A stretch of 64,000 nt of DNA from Phycisphaeraceae bacterium (GTDB lineage Bacteria > Planctomycetota > Phycisphaerae > Phycisphaerales > Phycisphaeraceae): NCBI GenBank assembly GCA_020831765.1, contig JAFIFY010000059.1, positions 62,001-126,000 of the forward strand, written 5' to 3'. A program made the translations under genes and the position numbers. The notes beneath the pieces were generated by a model that had not been told where the DNA came from, searched no databases, and saw nothing but the letters and a program-made list of their open reading frames with translations. Every line of letters starts with the position of its first letter. Positions within the stretch are counted from its first letter, which is position 1. Shown here piece by piece: positions 18,441-27,330 of this stretch.

Positions 18441-19781
18441 TTACTGCTCGCGGAAGCGGCGTCGCTCGCCGTCACGGTCAGTCGGTGGCGCAGGTCGGGC
18501 GTCACCCGGGCGCGGCCGCTCCCATCTTGGGCGTTCGCCACCCGGTCCTGGCCGGGGCCGTTCGCCGGGCTGGAATCTCGGTCGGGGAGCTGGCTCGGGC
18601 TCGGCGGCCGGTGGCTGCGGAGCATTGGCCTCGATCCGAGTCAACAACCTCGCCTCGTGGTCTTCGGAAAACGCCCGGCGATAAGCGATCTGAAGCTGGG
18701 CGAACTTCTGAATGTCGATCTCGCGGCTTTCCAGCATCTTGATGAACTGTTCGCGTGACAATCCTCGGAAAAGCGTCGAGGTCGGCACGGCGATCACGTG
18801 GCCGTCTTCCACGCCGACAATCGCCACGCTCAGCCCGGATCGACCGCCATTCCACCGTTCTTCCGCCCTCGCGGTTGTGGTGTCAAAACCCACCAGGCGC
18901 AGCCTGCGCTCAGCCCAAGGCTGCTGTTCCGAGGCCAGATCGAGGCGGAGGTTGAAGTTGCGTGTGGCGGGGTCGGATCGATCCCGCGCGCGGGCACCTT
19001 CCTGTCGGATGTTCTGAAGGATTTCCCGCTCCTCCGGCGTGGGCCAGCGGCGCTCTCGCCGGATTTGTTCAAGCAGCTCCGCCCGCCGCTGCCGCTCAGC
19101 CTGTTGGGCCTGTTCACGAGCGCGTCGAGCCGCTTCGGTTTCGCGTTGACCGGCGGCCTGACGCTGGAGATTCAGCATCCGCGCATCGAGCAGCCACGGT
19201 TCGGTGGCGATGATCACATCATCCTCGATCGACTCGATTTTGACTGAATGGAGATGGCCCCATGAGCCTGGCTCATCAATGCTCGGCAGGGCTCGGATGA
19301 ACGGTTCGAGGTCTTCGCGCGGCGGGGTGTACCTCCGCGTGACAACCCGACCGCCCTCGGCCACCTCCTCGGTTTCCGTCATGGCCCGTTGGGCTTCGGC
19401 CAGGGTGAGCAACCGGCTGCTGGGGAACCGGGGGTCGAATCCCGCGAAACAGATAAAGCGATCGTCATATTCGACATAGCGGCGCGCATAATTACGCCAG
19501 CTTGCCGCGAAAACTCGCTCAGCGTGATAACGTTCGATCGGCTCGAGCTCAACCTCATCCTTCGGTGCCTCCGCATCCGCGGGCCGTGCTGCCGGGCGCG
19601 CTGCCGGCGGAGCCTCCCGCGCTGAAGCCGGGCCGAACGATGATCGAGGCTGGCCGTGCGCCCCGTCAGCCGCGAAGCTCAACCCGACCCCCAGAATCAC
19701 CGAAAAAGCGAGGGTTTGAACCAGAAAACCGCCCTCGGGAAGCGCTGAACCGCGCGATCGTCGCAGGAAGTGGCTGAACAT
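18441..19781 (-). CDS. Exported Pro/Arg-rich protein of unknown function
   Basis: The product is about 446 residues. After the ATG at 19781 (GGAG eight bases upstream) comes a basic start and a hydrophobic leader (FLVQTLAFSVILGVGLSFAADG), so it is probably exported. Residues about 190-260 form a charged Ala/Arg/Glu/Gln helix, a likely coiled coil (RRAREQAQQAERQRRAELL). The last 60 residues are Pro/Arg/Gly-rich and disordered-looking. The middle contains paired predicted beta segments (SWGHLHSVKIESIEDDVIIA and LSVAIVGVEDGHVIAVPTS). I do not recognise a family. Confidence 0.7.
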   Translation of the reverse strand: MFSHFLRRSRGSALPEGGFLVQTLAFSVILGVGLSFAADGAHGQPRSSFGPASAREAPPAARPAARPADAEAPKDEVELEPIERYHAERVFAASWRNYARRYVEYDDRFICFAGFDPRFPSSRLLTLAEAQRAMTETEEVAEGGRVVTRRYTPPREDLEPFIRALPSIDEPGSWGHLHSVKIESIEDDVIIATEPWLLDARMLNLQRQAAGQRETEAARRAREQAQQAERQRRAELLEQIRRERRWPTPEEREILQNIRQEGARARDRSDPATRNFNLRLDLASEQQPWAERRLRLVGFDTTTARAEERWNGGRSGLSVAIVGVEDGHVIAVPTSTLFRGLSREQFIKMLESREIDIQKFAQLQIAYRRAFSEDHEARLLTRIEANAPQPPAAEPEPAPRPRFQPGERPRPGPGGERPRWERPRPGDARPAPPTDRDGERRRFREQ

Positions 19782-20000
19782 GAATCTGCTCCGTAACTTG
19801 ACCAATTGAAAGCCCACACACAATCAACCCCCGAACTTTACACGCCAGATGCCCGCCGGGTTGCCGGAAAGGCTTGAACCGAAGGCCGTCGGCGGGGAAA
19901 ACGGTCGAATCGGCGGGTGCCGCGCAAGGGTCTCGATGGGCTGATCATCCGTCCGCCCGGCTCGTTCGGGGCTCCGACCCATGCCGGGTACCATCACGGC

Positions 20001-20975
20001 ATGGGTCGCGATCAGGAACGAAGTTACGCCATCCTCGGCACCGGCGCGCTGGGCGGTTACTACGGCGGACTGCTGGCTCGGGCGGGTATTGATGTCCGGT
20101 TCTGGGCCAGAAGTCATCACGAGACGATTGCACGCGATGGGTTGCACGTGCGTTCGCCGCGCGGCGATTTTGCCATCGAACAGCCCCGGGTCTATGCCCG
20201 GGTCCGCGATATGCCGCCGGCGACCGTGGCGCTGCTTTGCACCAAGAGCACATCCAATGGCTGGCTTGGCGAAATCTTCGAAGGCTCACGCTTCGAGCAG
20301 GTGGTGGTGCTCCAGAACGGCCTGGGCGTGGACCGTCAGGTGGCCGAGATCGTCGGCGAGGGGAAGGTGCTCGGCGGGCTTTGCTTTCTCTGTGCCAATC
20401 GCACCGGACCCAACCGGATCGAACACCTGGATTACGGCCGCGTGGTGCTGGGCGAATATGTCGCCGATGGCTCGGCCGGTGGCGTGACCGACCGGCTGGA
20501 AGCGCTTTGCCGGGATTTCGCCGCGGCGGAGGTCGATGCTTCGGTGACCGAAGACCTGCTGCTCAGCCGCCTGCAGAAGCTGGTCTGGAACGTGCCGTTC
20601 AATGGTTTGTCCGTAATTCTGGATGCCACGACCGATCGACTGGTCGGCGATGAAGCGACGCTCGGGATGGTGCGGAGCCTGATGGAGGAAGTGGTGCTGG
20701 GCGCGGCGGCATGCGGTCGCGTGATCGACCCGGGGTTTGTCCAGAAGATGATCGATGACACGCGGCGGATGAAGCCGTATCGCACGAGCATGAAGGTGGA
20801 CTTTGACAACGGGCGGCCGATGGAGATCGAGGCGATCTACTCCCGCCTGATCGAGCTGGCCCGAATGGGAGGCCGGGAACTGTCCCGCATCGAACTGGTT
20901 GAACGGCAGTTGCGCTTTCTCGATCGATTCGGCCGCGCAACGGCCGACATGTCGGGATCGGGAGCCAAAACTTGA
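20001..20975 (+). CDS. panE: 2-dehydropantoate 2-reductase family protein
   Basis: This 324-residue ketopantoate reductase family (ApbA/PanE) protein would reduce 2-dehydropantoate to pantoate with NADPH in the cytoplasm. The N-terminal dinucleotide motif is YAILGTGALGGYYGG. LLCTKSTSNGW and VVVLQNGLGVDRQV follow, and the catalytic lysine lies in LQKLVWNVPFNGLS. The C-terminal domain has YRTSMKVDFDNGRPMEIEAI with the conserved substrate-binding Ser and Glu region. The open frame extends 84 bases upstream, but ATG 20001 begins the conserved region. panC lies 23 kb away in the same window. Some members act on other 2-oxoacids, so the symbol is tentative. Confidence 0.85.
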   Translation: MGRDQERSYAILGTGALGGYYGGLLARAGIDVRFWARSHHETIARDGLHVRSPRGDFAIEQPRVYARVRDMPPATVALLCTKSTSNGWLGEIFEGSRFEQVVVLQNGLGVDRQVAEIVGEGKVLGGLCFLCANRTGPNRIEHLDYGRVVLGEYVADGSAGGVTDRLEALCRDFAAAEVDASVTEDLLLSRLQKLVWNVPFNGLSVILDATTDRLVGDEATLGMVRSLMEEVVLGAAACGRVIDPGFVQKMIDDTRRMKPYRTSMKVDFDNGRPMEIEAIYSRLIELARMGGRELSRIELVERQLRFLDRFGRATADMSGSGAKT

Positions 20976-20994
20976 GGGCGCTGCGAGGGCGTGT

Positions 20995-22335
20995 TCACCG
21001 TTCGCCGATCCTCGCCGGAAACGTCATCGACAATCGGTCGCCATCGCGATCCTCTAAGACCGAATACAGCTTGAACCCCCCGGTCTCGACTGGCTCGACC
21101 GTAAAGGGGCTGTCACCAGCCGGATCAATGACACGGGCGAAGGCTGCTCCATCGCCGTTCAGCCGCCAAATCGCGGCCTCGAGCATGGCTTGGCTAATCT
21201 CCGATCTTGTTCTCATGGTGAGCATGCCGTCCGCGGCCACGATCGCAAGCTGAGCAACCGGAGATTCGTCTCTCAGCCGTTCGATGAAACGCCTGACCTG
21301 CGGCATAGCCTCGGGATAGCGGCGGTCGATGAACGAGGCGAGCTCGGCCAGCAGTTCGCCGGTTCGACGAAGTCCGCGGATAAAGGCCTCGCGATCCTGA
21401 TCCAAAAGCGAGACAAAGCCCACAACGGGTTCGTCGGGATCAATATCTTCAGCCATTAACTCATCGAATGCCGCGAGTTGTTCACGAAACTCGTCCGGCC
21501 GGTTGGTAAGTTCATTGATCATCCACTCTGACCAGATTCGGCGCTCATGATGAAACAGGGTGCTCAGTGGGCCGATATCGCCGTGCTGTTGAAGCGCCCG
21601 CATCATTTCTCGGCGCTGTTCGGATGACATGCCACCAACCGCCTCCGCCATCGGATCCATCACCATGGATCGAATGCTGACTGCTACCATGTAACCGATC
21701 ATCGTTCGCTGATTCTCGACGCCCTGAGCGTGATCGCCCAGCCGCAATATCGTGGTGAAAAGCTCAAGGGCATCATCGAAACGATGCTCACGAATCGCCT
21801 GGCGGAGCGCGATACTGTTGAGCATTCCCAACGTGCGCATTGGTGATAGTTGAGGGAGTTCAGTGCTGATTCCGTCGGATGCCAGGTCGTATCCCCAGTC
21901 CGGTAAAACTCCGACCGATGCGGCACGGGTCAGCTCGATCGTTTCGCGATGGGCGGCAAGCACCGATCGTGCTTCAGCATCATCTTCTTCCATCCCGCGA
22001 AACGCCTGCCTGATTCGAAAGGTCTGCTCATCATCAAGGCGGTCGAAGATCGCGCGATATCGATCCGCCGCGGCAAAACTTTCGGACCGATCGGGAGCCG
22101 ATTCACCATTGGCCGTCCGCCGGCGATCATCCGTCCTGGCCGAATCCTGGCCATCCGGCGTAAGGACAATGACCGGCGGTTGCTCGGTTTGCTGTTCGGC
22201 TTCGGATGAATCACCGGAGCATGCCGCACCCGCCAGCAAACCGAACCCAAGCGCGGCCGTGATGCCCAGGCGCGTGGTGGTCTTCCGGACCCCATTGCCC
22301 AATCGCTGCCAACGTTTATTGAATCTTGCGGTCAT
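20995..22335 (-). CDS. Exported or lipid-anchored protein of unknown function
   Basis: A 446-residue protein with a basic start and hydrophobic leader ending in LLAGAACSGDSSE; Cys may be lipidated although the lipobox is weak. The rest is helical and acidic, with RYRAIFDRLDDEQTFRIRQA and FDDALELFTTILRLGDHAQG. No catalytic motif or named family is evident. The ATG has AAGGAG at good spacing. It is divergent from the dehydrogenase at 22442; a TATGAT box within the palindrome at 22396-22406, with TGAACA 16 bases upstream, could be its promoter. Confidence 0.7.
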   Translation of the reverse strand: MTARFNKRWQRLGNGVRKTTTRLGITAALGFGLLAGAACSGDSSEAEQQTEQPPVIVLTPDGQDSARTDDRRRTANGESAPDRSESFAAADRYRAIFDRLDDEQTFRIRQAFRGMEEDDAEARSVLAAHRETIELTRAASVGVLPDWGYDLASDGISTELPQLSPMRTLGMLNSIALRQAIREHRFDDALELFTTILRLGDHAQGVENQRTMIGYMVAVSIRSMVMDPMAEAVGGMSSEQRREMMRALQQHGDIGPLSTLFHHERRIWSEWMINELTNRPDEFREQLAAFDELMAEDIDPDEPVVGFVSLLDQDREAFIRGLRRTGELLAELASFIDRRYPEAMPQVRRFIERLRDESPVAQLAIVAADGMLTMRTRSEISQAMLEAAIWRLNGDGAAFARVIDPAGDSPFTVEPVETGGFKLYSVLEDRDGDRLSMTFPARIGER

Positions 22336-22395
22336 GGAATTGCTCCTTGAAACCGATCAGCGTGTCGGCCTGCCCGCGAGTGCATCGGCTGTTAC

Positions 22396-22406
22396 GGTAT
22401 CATACC
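22396..22406. promoter_or_regulatory. Palindrome GGTATCATACC, second copy
   Basis: This is an 11-bp palindrome within TTACGGTATCATACC, matching the element at 9128-9142 except at the central base. It lies between divergent genes starting at 22335 and 22442, and overlaps TATCAT (plus) and TATGAT (minus) -10-like boxes. It could be an operator or simply paired -10 elements. Confidence 0.4.
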
Positions 22407-22441
22407 TCCCGGGTGTTCATTGTTCAGAGGAGCTTGGGGCT

Positions 22442-23398
22442 ATGCAATCAAGTGCGCCGGAAACGATTGAATGCGTTGGTTACATCGGCTTGGGGATCAT
22501 GGGCGCGGCGATGGCCGAGAACCTGGTCAAGGCCGGGTTTACCGTTCATGTCTGGAACAGGACGCCGCGCAAGATGGAACCGCTGGTCGCGGCGGGCGCA
22601 TCGTCGCATGAATCCATCGAGCAGTTGCTGGCCCAGCGCCCGCAGGTGGTCTGCATCAATGTCAGCCGCACCGAAGATGTCCGCGAGGTTCTGCTGGGGC
22701 CGGGAGGAATCACCGAGTTCGCTTCGCCGGGACTGATCGTTATCGATCACAGCACGATCAATCCGCTGGCCACGCGGAAGATGGCCGCGCAGCTTCATCG
22801 GCAGGGGGTCACCATGCTTGATGCCCCGGTCTCGGGCGGCGATGTGGGGGCGCGTGAAGGAACGCTCTCGATCATGGTCGGCGGCGAGGAGGCGGCGTTT
22901 GAAAAATGCAGGCCGGTCTTCGAGGCGATGGGCAAGCGCATCGTCCACCTCGGCCCTTCGGGCAGCGGCCAGTGGTGCAAAGCGGCCAACCAGGTGGCGG
23001 TGGCGTGTACGCTGGCCGGGGTGTGCGAAGCGCTGGCCGTGGCTCACGAGGCCGAGCTTGACCTGGAAAAGACGATCGATGTCCTGGCCGGCGGCGCTGC
23101 GCAGTCTTGGCAGTTACAGAACCTTGGCCCGCGCATGATCAAGGGTGACTATCGCCCCGGCTTCATGCTCGACCTGATGATCAAGGACCTGGACATCATC
23201 GATGAAGTCGCCGGCGAGCTGGGTATGGCGCTGCCCACCGAAACCACCGTCCGATCGCTTTTCAAGCTGGCTCGAAAGCTGGGCGGATCACAGGGCGGTC
23301 TGATGGGCACCCAAGCCCTCAAGCTGTCCATCGACCAGCTCAATCCCGACCTGAGCGGCTCGCAGCAAGGTGTTGAGCGTGAAGAAGAACCTCAGTAA
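22442..23398 (+). CDS. 3-hydroxyisobutyrate dehydrogenase family oxidoreductase
   Basis: A 318-residue NAD(P)-dependent beta-hydroxyacid dehydrogenase. It has the Rossmann motif VGYIGLGIMGAAMAENL near the N-terminus, the substrate-binding DAPVSGGDVGAREGTLSIMVGG and the catalytic lysine in GSGQWCKAANQVAVA. The family includes 3-hydroxyisobutyrate dehydrogenase (valine catabolism), tartronate semialdehyde reductase and glyoxylate/succinic semialdehyde reductases; specificity cannot be read here. ATG 22442 is preceded by GAGGAG. It converges on the E1-FabH fusion gene, and a branched-chain link between them is possible but unproven. Confidence 0.9.
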   Translation: MQSSAPETIECVGYIGLGIMGAAMAENLVKAGFTVHVWNRTPRKMEPLVAAGASSHESIEQLLAQRPQVVCINVSRTEDVREVLLGPGGITEFASPGLIVIDHSTINPLATRKMAAQLHRQGVTMLDAPVSGGDVGAREGTLSIMVGGEEAAFEKCRPVFEAMGKRIVHLGPSGSGQWCKAANQVAVACTLAGVCEALAVAHEAELDLEKTIDVLAGGAAQSWQLQNLGPRMIKGDYRPGFMLDLMIKDLDIIDEVAGELGMALPTETTVRSLFKLARKLGGSQGGLMGTQALKLSIDQLNPDLSGSQQGVEREEEPQ

Positions 23399-23468
23399 GC
23401 CCGGCCATGCGCGCGGATATCGCGGTGTTGTTCGTCGATCGACGATTGGGGGATGCCTATTGGCATGC

Positions 23469-26400
23469 TCAACCTTCGCCGAGGCGTTCGACCACCGCGG
23501 CACCGAAGGTGAAGCCTCCGCCGAAGGCGCACAGCCCCAATCGCGAACCCTTCTTCTGCTTGTCCATCAGATCCCGCAGGCACAGGGGAATGCTGCTCGA
23601 TGAGGTGTTGCCATAGTGGCGCACCGCGTTGACCACACGTTCCTCGGGCACGCGGAGGCGGGTGCGGATGGCTTCGATGATGCGGCCGTTGGCCTGGTGG
23701 GGCACGAACAGGTCGATCTGGTTGACGCCGATATCCGCCCGGTCGCAGGCGCGTTCGAGCATGGTGAGCATCTGCCGCACCGCCTCGGCGAACACCTTGC
23801 GCCCGTCCATCTCGATGAAGCCGCAACCGGTGTTGGGTACTTTGAGGATATCGCCGTTCTCGCCCTTGGCCGAGAGCACCGGACGATGGAGCGTGGCCTT
23901 GGCCTTGCTCATGTGCTCGGGGCCGTAGAGCACGGTGGCGGTGGCGGCGTCGCCGAAGATGATGGCGGTGTCGAAGTCAGCGGGGTTGACCGCCCGCGAG
24001 AGCCCCTCGGCGGTGATGATCAGCACGCGGGCATCGGGCTGGGCCTGGATGAAGTCGTAGCCCGCGGCCAGGGCGTAGAGGTATCCGGTACACGCGGCCA
24101 GCACATCGTGAGCCGGGGCATCGAAGTCGCCCACATCCTTGCTCAGTTCATGCTGGATCAGGCAGGCCATGGAGGGCGTGACCATCAGCGGGGTGCTGGT
24201 GGCGCAGATGATGGCGCTGACCTGGTCGATGGGAAGCTTCTCGCCGACCAGCGCGGCCTTGGCGGCTTCGACCGAGATCGATAGGGTGGTCTGATGCGGC
24301 GCCATGCGCGGCCGGCTTTCGATGCCGGTGCGGCGCATGATGTCCTCGCACGTCCGCGCGGGGAAGCCCTTGACCAGTTGCTCGTTGGTCAGCGTCAGCG
24401 AGCCCATTGAGGCGTAGATCGAACTCATACCGACCAACACCTCGGTTCGCGATTCGGTGGTCGAGCGGACGACGGACTTGGTGACCGGCCGGCTGCGGCG
24501 TCGGGAGAGGATGGGCTCGCCCGGCTCCTCGCGGGTGATGGGCTTGCGGCGACGGGCGCCGTTGACGGGCTCGGAGCGAAGCCGAAGCAGGGGTGTGCCG
24601 ACCTTGACGTTGAGCCCTTCAGGCACGAGCAGTGTGTCGACGATACCGGCTTCGGGTGAAGTCAGCTCGACCACGGCCTTGTCGGCCTCAAGATCAGCCA
24701 GCGGTTGGCCGGCGGTGACCTCGTCGCCGACTTTCACACTCCAGTTGACGACCGTGACGGCCTGGTCGGCGGGGCTGGAGCCGATGGCTTCCACCAATGT
24801 GCAGCCATCTTCAACGCGCTCATCCACCTTCCAGACCAGGTCCAGATCGAGCATCTCCGCGGCGGCTTCGAGTGTTCGCTTGAAGGAAGGCAGCACTTCG
24901 AGCTGGTTGGGGAAATTGCAGGGGACATAGGTGTCCGGCCGCGTGATGCGCCGCACGGTGATCGGCCCTTCCACGGCCTCGCTGACGGTGGCGACCACTT
25001 CCGCGCCAAAGCCGCAGGTCATGTTGTCTTCATGCAGGACGATGAGCTTGCGGGTCTTGCGCACCGAAGCGATGACCGCTTCACGGTCCCAGGGCATGAT
25101 CGAACGAAGGTCGATCAATTCCACGCCGATCTTGAGCGGTTCCAGGGCTGCGACGACCTTGCGTGCGATGCCCATGGTGCTGCCCCAGGTCACCAGCGTG
25201 AGGTGATCGCCGCGCGTCATCAGGCGTGCGGTTCCGGGGATGGCCAGTTGCTGGCCGACATCGGCCGAGGTGGTGGCTTCGCGGTCGTTGAGGCAAACCT
25301 TGGGGTAGAAGAAGATCGTCGGGCGTTTGGACTCGAAAGCGGCGTTGAGCAGGCCCGCGGCGTCGCCGGCATTGCTGGGCATGAACACATCCACGCCCGG
25401 CACATGGGCACAGACCGATTCGAACGTATGGGCATGGAAGGGCCCCAGACCGGGGCGATAGGCGCCGCAGGCGACCATGATGATCACCGGGCACGTCCAG
25501 CCGCCGTCGGTGCGCCAATCCATGCTGCCCAACTCGCAGGCGATCTGGTTGAACGCCAGCGGGATGAAATCGGCGAATTGCAGGAACGCCACCGGCTGCT
25601 TGCCGGCCAGGGCGCGTCCGATGCTCACGCCGACGATGGTCGATTCGCTCAAGGCGTAATTGCGAACGCGGCCGGGGTATGCCTTGGTCAAGCCGCGCGT
25701 GACGCCGAACACATCGCCCTTGGGATCCTCAAGGTCTTCGCCAAAGAGCGTGATATCCGGATTCTCCGACATCCGGTGAAAGAGCACATCGCGAATGGCT
25801 TCGATCATGGTGACGCGCGGCGTCGAGCTGTCGCCGAGATATTCATTGGACCGGCGCGTCAGTCGTTCGGGATAGGGCTGGCCCGCTTCAAACGTCGGCG
25901 TCGGGTCGCCGGATTGCAGGCTGCGCTCACTGGCTTCATGCACATCCGAGCGGACCTTCTGCTCGATGATCCACAGGTCCTTCTCACTGAGCCCCATTTC
26001 CATCAGGTCCGACCGGAGTCGGGCGATCGGATCGCCCAGCTTCCGAACCCGCTCGATTTCTTCCTTGGTGCGATAGACCCGTTCATCGTCGGCGTTGGTG
26101 TGGTTGGCCAGGCGGTCCATCTTCATGACGACGATGGCCGGCCGGCGGTTCTGGCGCATGGATTCGGTGATGGCCATCAGGCGCGGAGCGCTCTGGCGCA
26201 CATCGCGGCCGTCCAGTCGATGGATTTTCAGGCCGTAGAACTCATCGGCCTCGCGGTCGGGAAGGTCATAGAAGGTCTTGCCGGGGGTCAGGGTCGAGAT
26301 CGAAAAGCCGTTGTCCTGAATGACAAACAGCACCGGCAGGCCGTCGCGGACGACTTCGCCGATGCCTTCGAGCACTTCGCCCTCCTGGCTGGACCCATCG

Positions 26401-26897
26401 CCCAGCGCGGTGACGACGATCGGCCGCGCCGGATCGTCCTTGACCGCCGCGGCCAGACCGGCGGCCTGCAAGGCATTGTTGCCCACCGGGCCGACGAGAC
26501 TGAGTACCCGTCGCGAGGGGTCGCTGAGGTGGGCGGACATCTGCCGGCCTTTGGAGTGACCGGCCTCGTTGCACAGAAGACTGTGGAAGAACATCTCCGG
26601 CGGGATGCCGCGCGCGATCATCAGCGCCTTATCGCGGTAGTGCGGATGCAGCCAGTCCTCGGGCCGCAGCGCTGGCATCAGCGCCACGCCACCCTCATGG
26701 CCGGCGCCGGAAACGTGGAAGAAAGCCTCGCCTCGCGTGACCAGCTCCGACTCGACCCGGTCGACTTCGCGAGCCGCGACCATGGCGCGATACAGGTCGA
26801 TCAGTTGGCTTCGTTCAAGGGTTGGGAGCCCACGTCCGTTGGTGCTGGCGGTCTCCACGGTCGTTGCTGACCGGCCGGCGTTGATCGATCTTGCCAT
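23469..26897 (-). CDS. Fused 2-oxoacid dehydrogenase E1-alpha/E1-beta/lipoyl/FabH-type synthase
   Basis: One 1142-residue polypeptide carries four enzyme modules. Residues 1-345 are E1-alpha, with thiamine-diphosphate motif GDGSSQEGE (166-174) ending at Asn196 in QDNGFS. Residues 360-690 are E1-beta (LFGEDLEDPKGDVFGVT; Glu387, His488/His490). Residues 700-778 are a lipoyl domain with Lys740 in DLEADKAVVE. After a basic linker (779-820), residues 821-1142 are a beta-ketoacyl-ACP synthase III with the complete triad Cys936 (LAACTGYL), His1067 (PHQANGRI) and Asn1097 (HYGNTSSSS). E1 decarboxylates 2-oxoacids and acylates lipoate; FabH condenses an acyl starter with malonyl-ACP. No E2 acyltransferase core is present. 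ATG 26897 has GAGG nine bases upstream; an in-frame ATG at 26957 lacks one. Domains are firm; the combined role is inference. Confidence 0.93.
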   Translation of the reverse strand: MARSINAGRSATTVETASTNGRGLPTLERSQLIDLYRAMVAAREVDRVESELVTRGEAFFHVSGAGHEGGVALMPALRPEDWLHPHYRDKALMIARGIPPEMFFHSLLCNEAGHSKGRQMSAHLSDPSRRVLSLVGPVGNNALQAAGLAAAVKDDPARPIVVTALGDGSSQEGEVLEGIGEVVRDGLPVLFVIQDNGFSISTLTPGKTFYDLPDREADEFYGLKIHRLDGRDVRQSAPRLMAITESMRQNRRPAIVVMKMDRLANHTNADDERVYRTKEEIERVRKLGDPIARLRSDLMEMGLSEKDLWIIEQKVRSDVHEASERSLQSGDPTPTFEAGQPYPERLTRRSNEYLGDSSTPRVTMIEAIRDVLFHRMSENPDITLFGEDLEDPKGDVFGVTRGLTKAYPGRVRNYALSESTIVGVSIGRALAGKQPVAFLQFADFIPLAFNQIACELGSMDWRTDGGWTCPVIIMVACGAYRPGLGPFHAHTFESVCAHVPGVDVFMPSNAGDAAGLLNAAFESKRPTIFFYPKVCLNDREATTSADVGQQLAIPGTARLMTRGDHLTLVTWGSTMGIARKVVAALEPLKIGVELIDLRSIMPWDREAVIASVRKTRKLIVLHEDNMTCGFGAEVVATVSEAVEGPITVRRITRPDTYVPCNFPNQLEVLPSFKRTLEAAAEMLDLDLVWKVDERVEDGCTLVEAIGSSPADQAVTVVNWSVKVGDEVTAGQPLADLEADKAVVELTSPEAGIVDTLLVPEGLNVKVGTPLLRLRSEPVNGARRRKPITREEPGEPILSRRRSRPVTKSVVRSTTESRTEVLVGMSSIYASMGSLTLTNEQLVKGFPARTCEDIMRRTGIESRPRMAPHQTTLSISVEAAKAALVGEKLPIDQVSAIICATSTPLMVTPSMACLIQHELSKDVGDFDAPAHDVLAACTGYLYALAAGYDFIQAQPDARVLIITAEGLSRAVNPADFDTAIIFGDAATATVLYGPEHMSKAKATLHRPVLSAKGENGDILKVPNTGCGFIEMDGRKVFAEAVRQMLTMLERACDRADIGVNQIDLFVPHQANGRIIEAIRTRLRVPEERVVNAVRHYGNTSSSSIPLCLRDLMDKQKKGSRLGLCAFGGGFTFGAAVVERLGEG

Positions 26898-27330
26898 CGG
26901 GCTGAACCTCGATTGGGAATTCTGTGTGGTTGGCGACGGGTGACCCAGACGCGACATACGGGCGTGGTGCCCGGGGTAGCCGATCCGGGGACGGGCGGCA
27001 AAGCCACTGCGGATCGAGGGTTGGATTGTACCTGCCGACGGTGGGCCACTTCAAGTTAAACCGGGCACTTTATGTTCCGACCGCTCGAAATTTCGCCCAT
27101 CAGCGCGATCAGGGGATTCAGGTAAGTGCCCGATGAATTGGGGAGTTGCGCGCCCTTGGGCGCTTTTGCGGCGGGCTTGCGGCGCTCAAAAGCCTTTATT
27201 CGACCGGGTGATCGGCGCGTTGCGGGTTTGAATCCGCCCCTGAACCCCCGTAAATTGGTCCATCCGACGTTCGGCCGCGCGCCGGCTGCACCCCCGATCT
27301 GAAACCCATGGTCCTCGACCGCCCCCGGGC
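26898..27330. other. Divergent intergenic region without recognised gene
   Basis: These 433 bp separate the divergent E1-FabH fusion and aminotransferase genes and should hold both promoters, but I see no clear -35/-10 pair. A GC hairpin (GCGCCC-TT-GGGCGC followed by TTTT) sits at 27150-27167. No convincing open frame or RNA gene was found. Confidence 0.5.

Noticed and set aside
24705-26870. Open frame of over 700 codons on the plus strand opposite the E1-FabH fusion
   Set aside because: It mirrors the high-GC codon pattern of the real gene on the other strand, has no domain signature and is rich in Gly/His/Asp/Arg as expected for an antisense shadow.
27150-27167. Hairpin GCGCCC-TT-GGGCGC followed by TTTT
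   Set aside because: The loop is only two bases and no plus-strand gene ends upstream for it to terminate; kept only as a note in the intergenic entry.
27222-27238. T-arm-like GCGGGTTTGAATCCGC
   Set aside because: No acceptor, D- or anticodon arm can be built around it, so it is not a tRNA.
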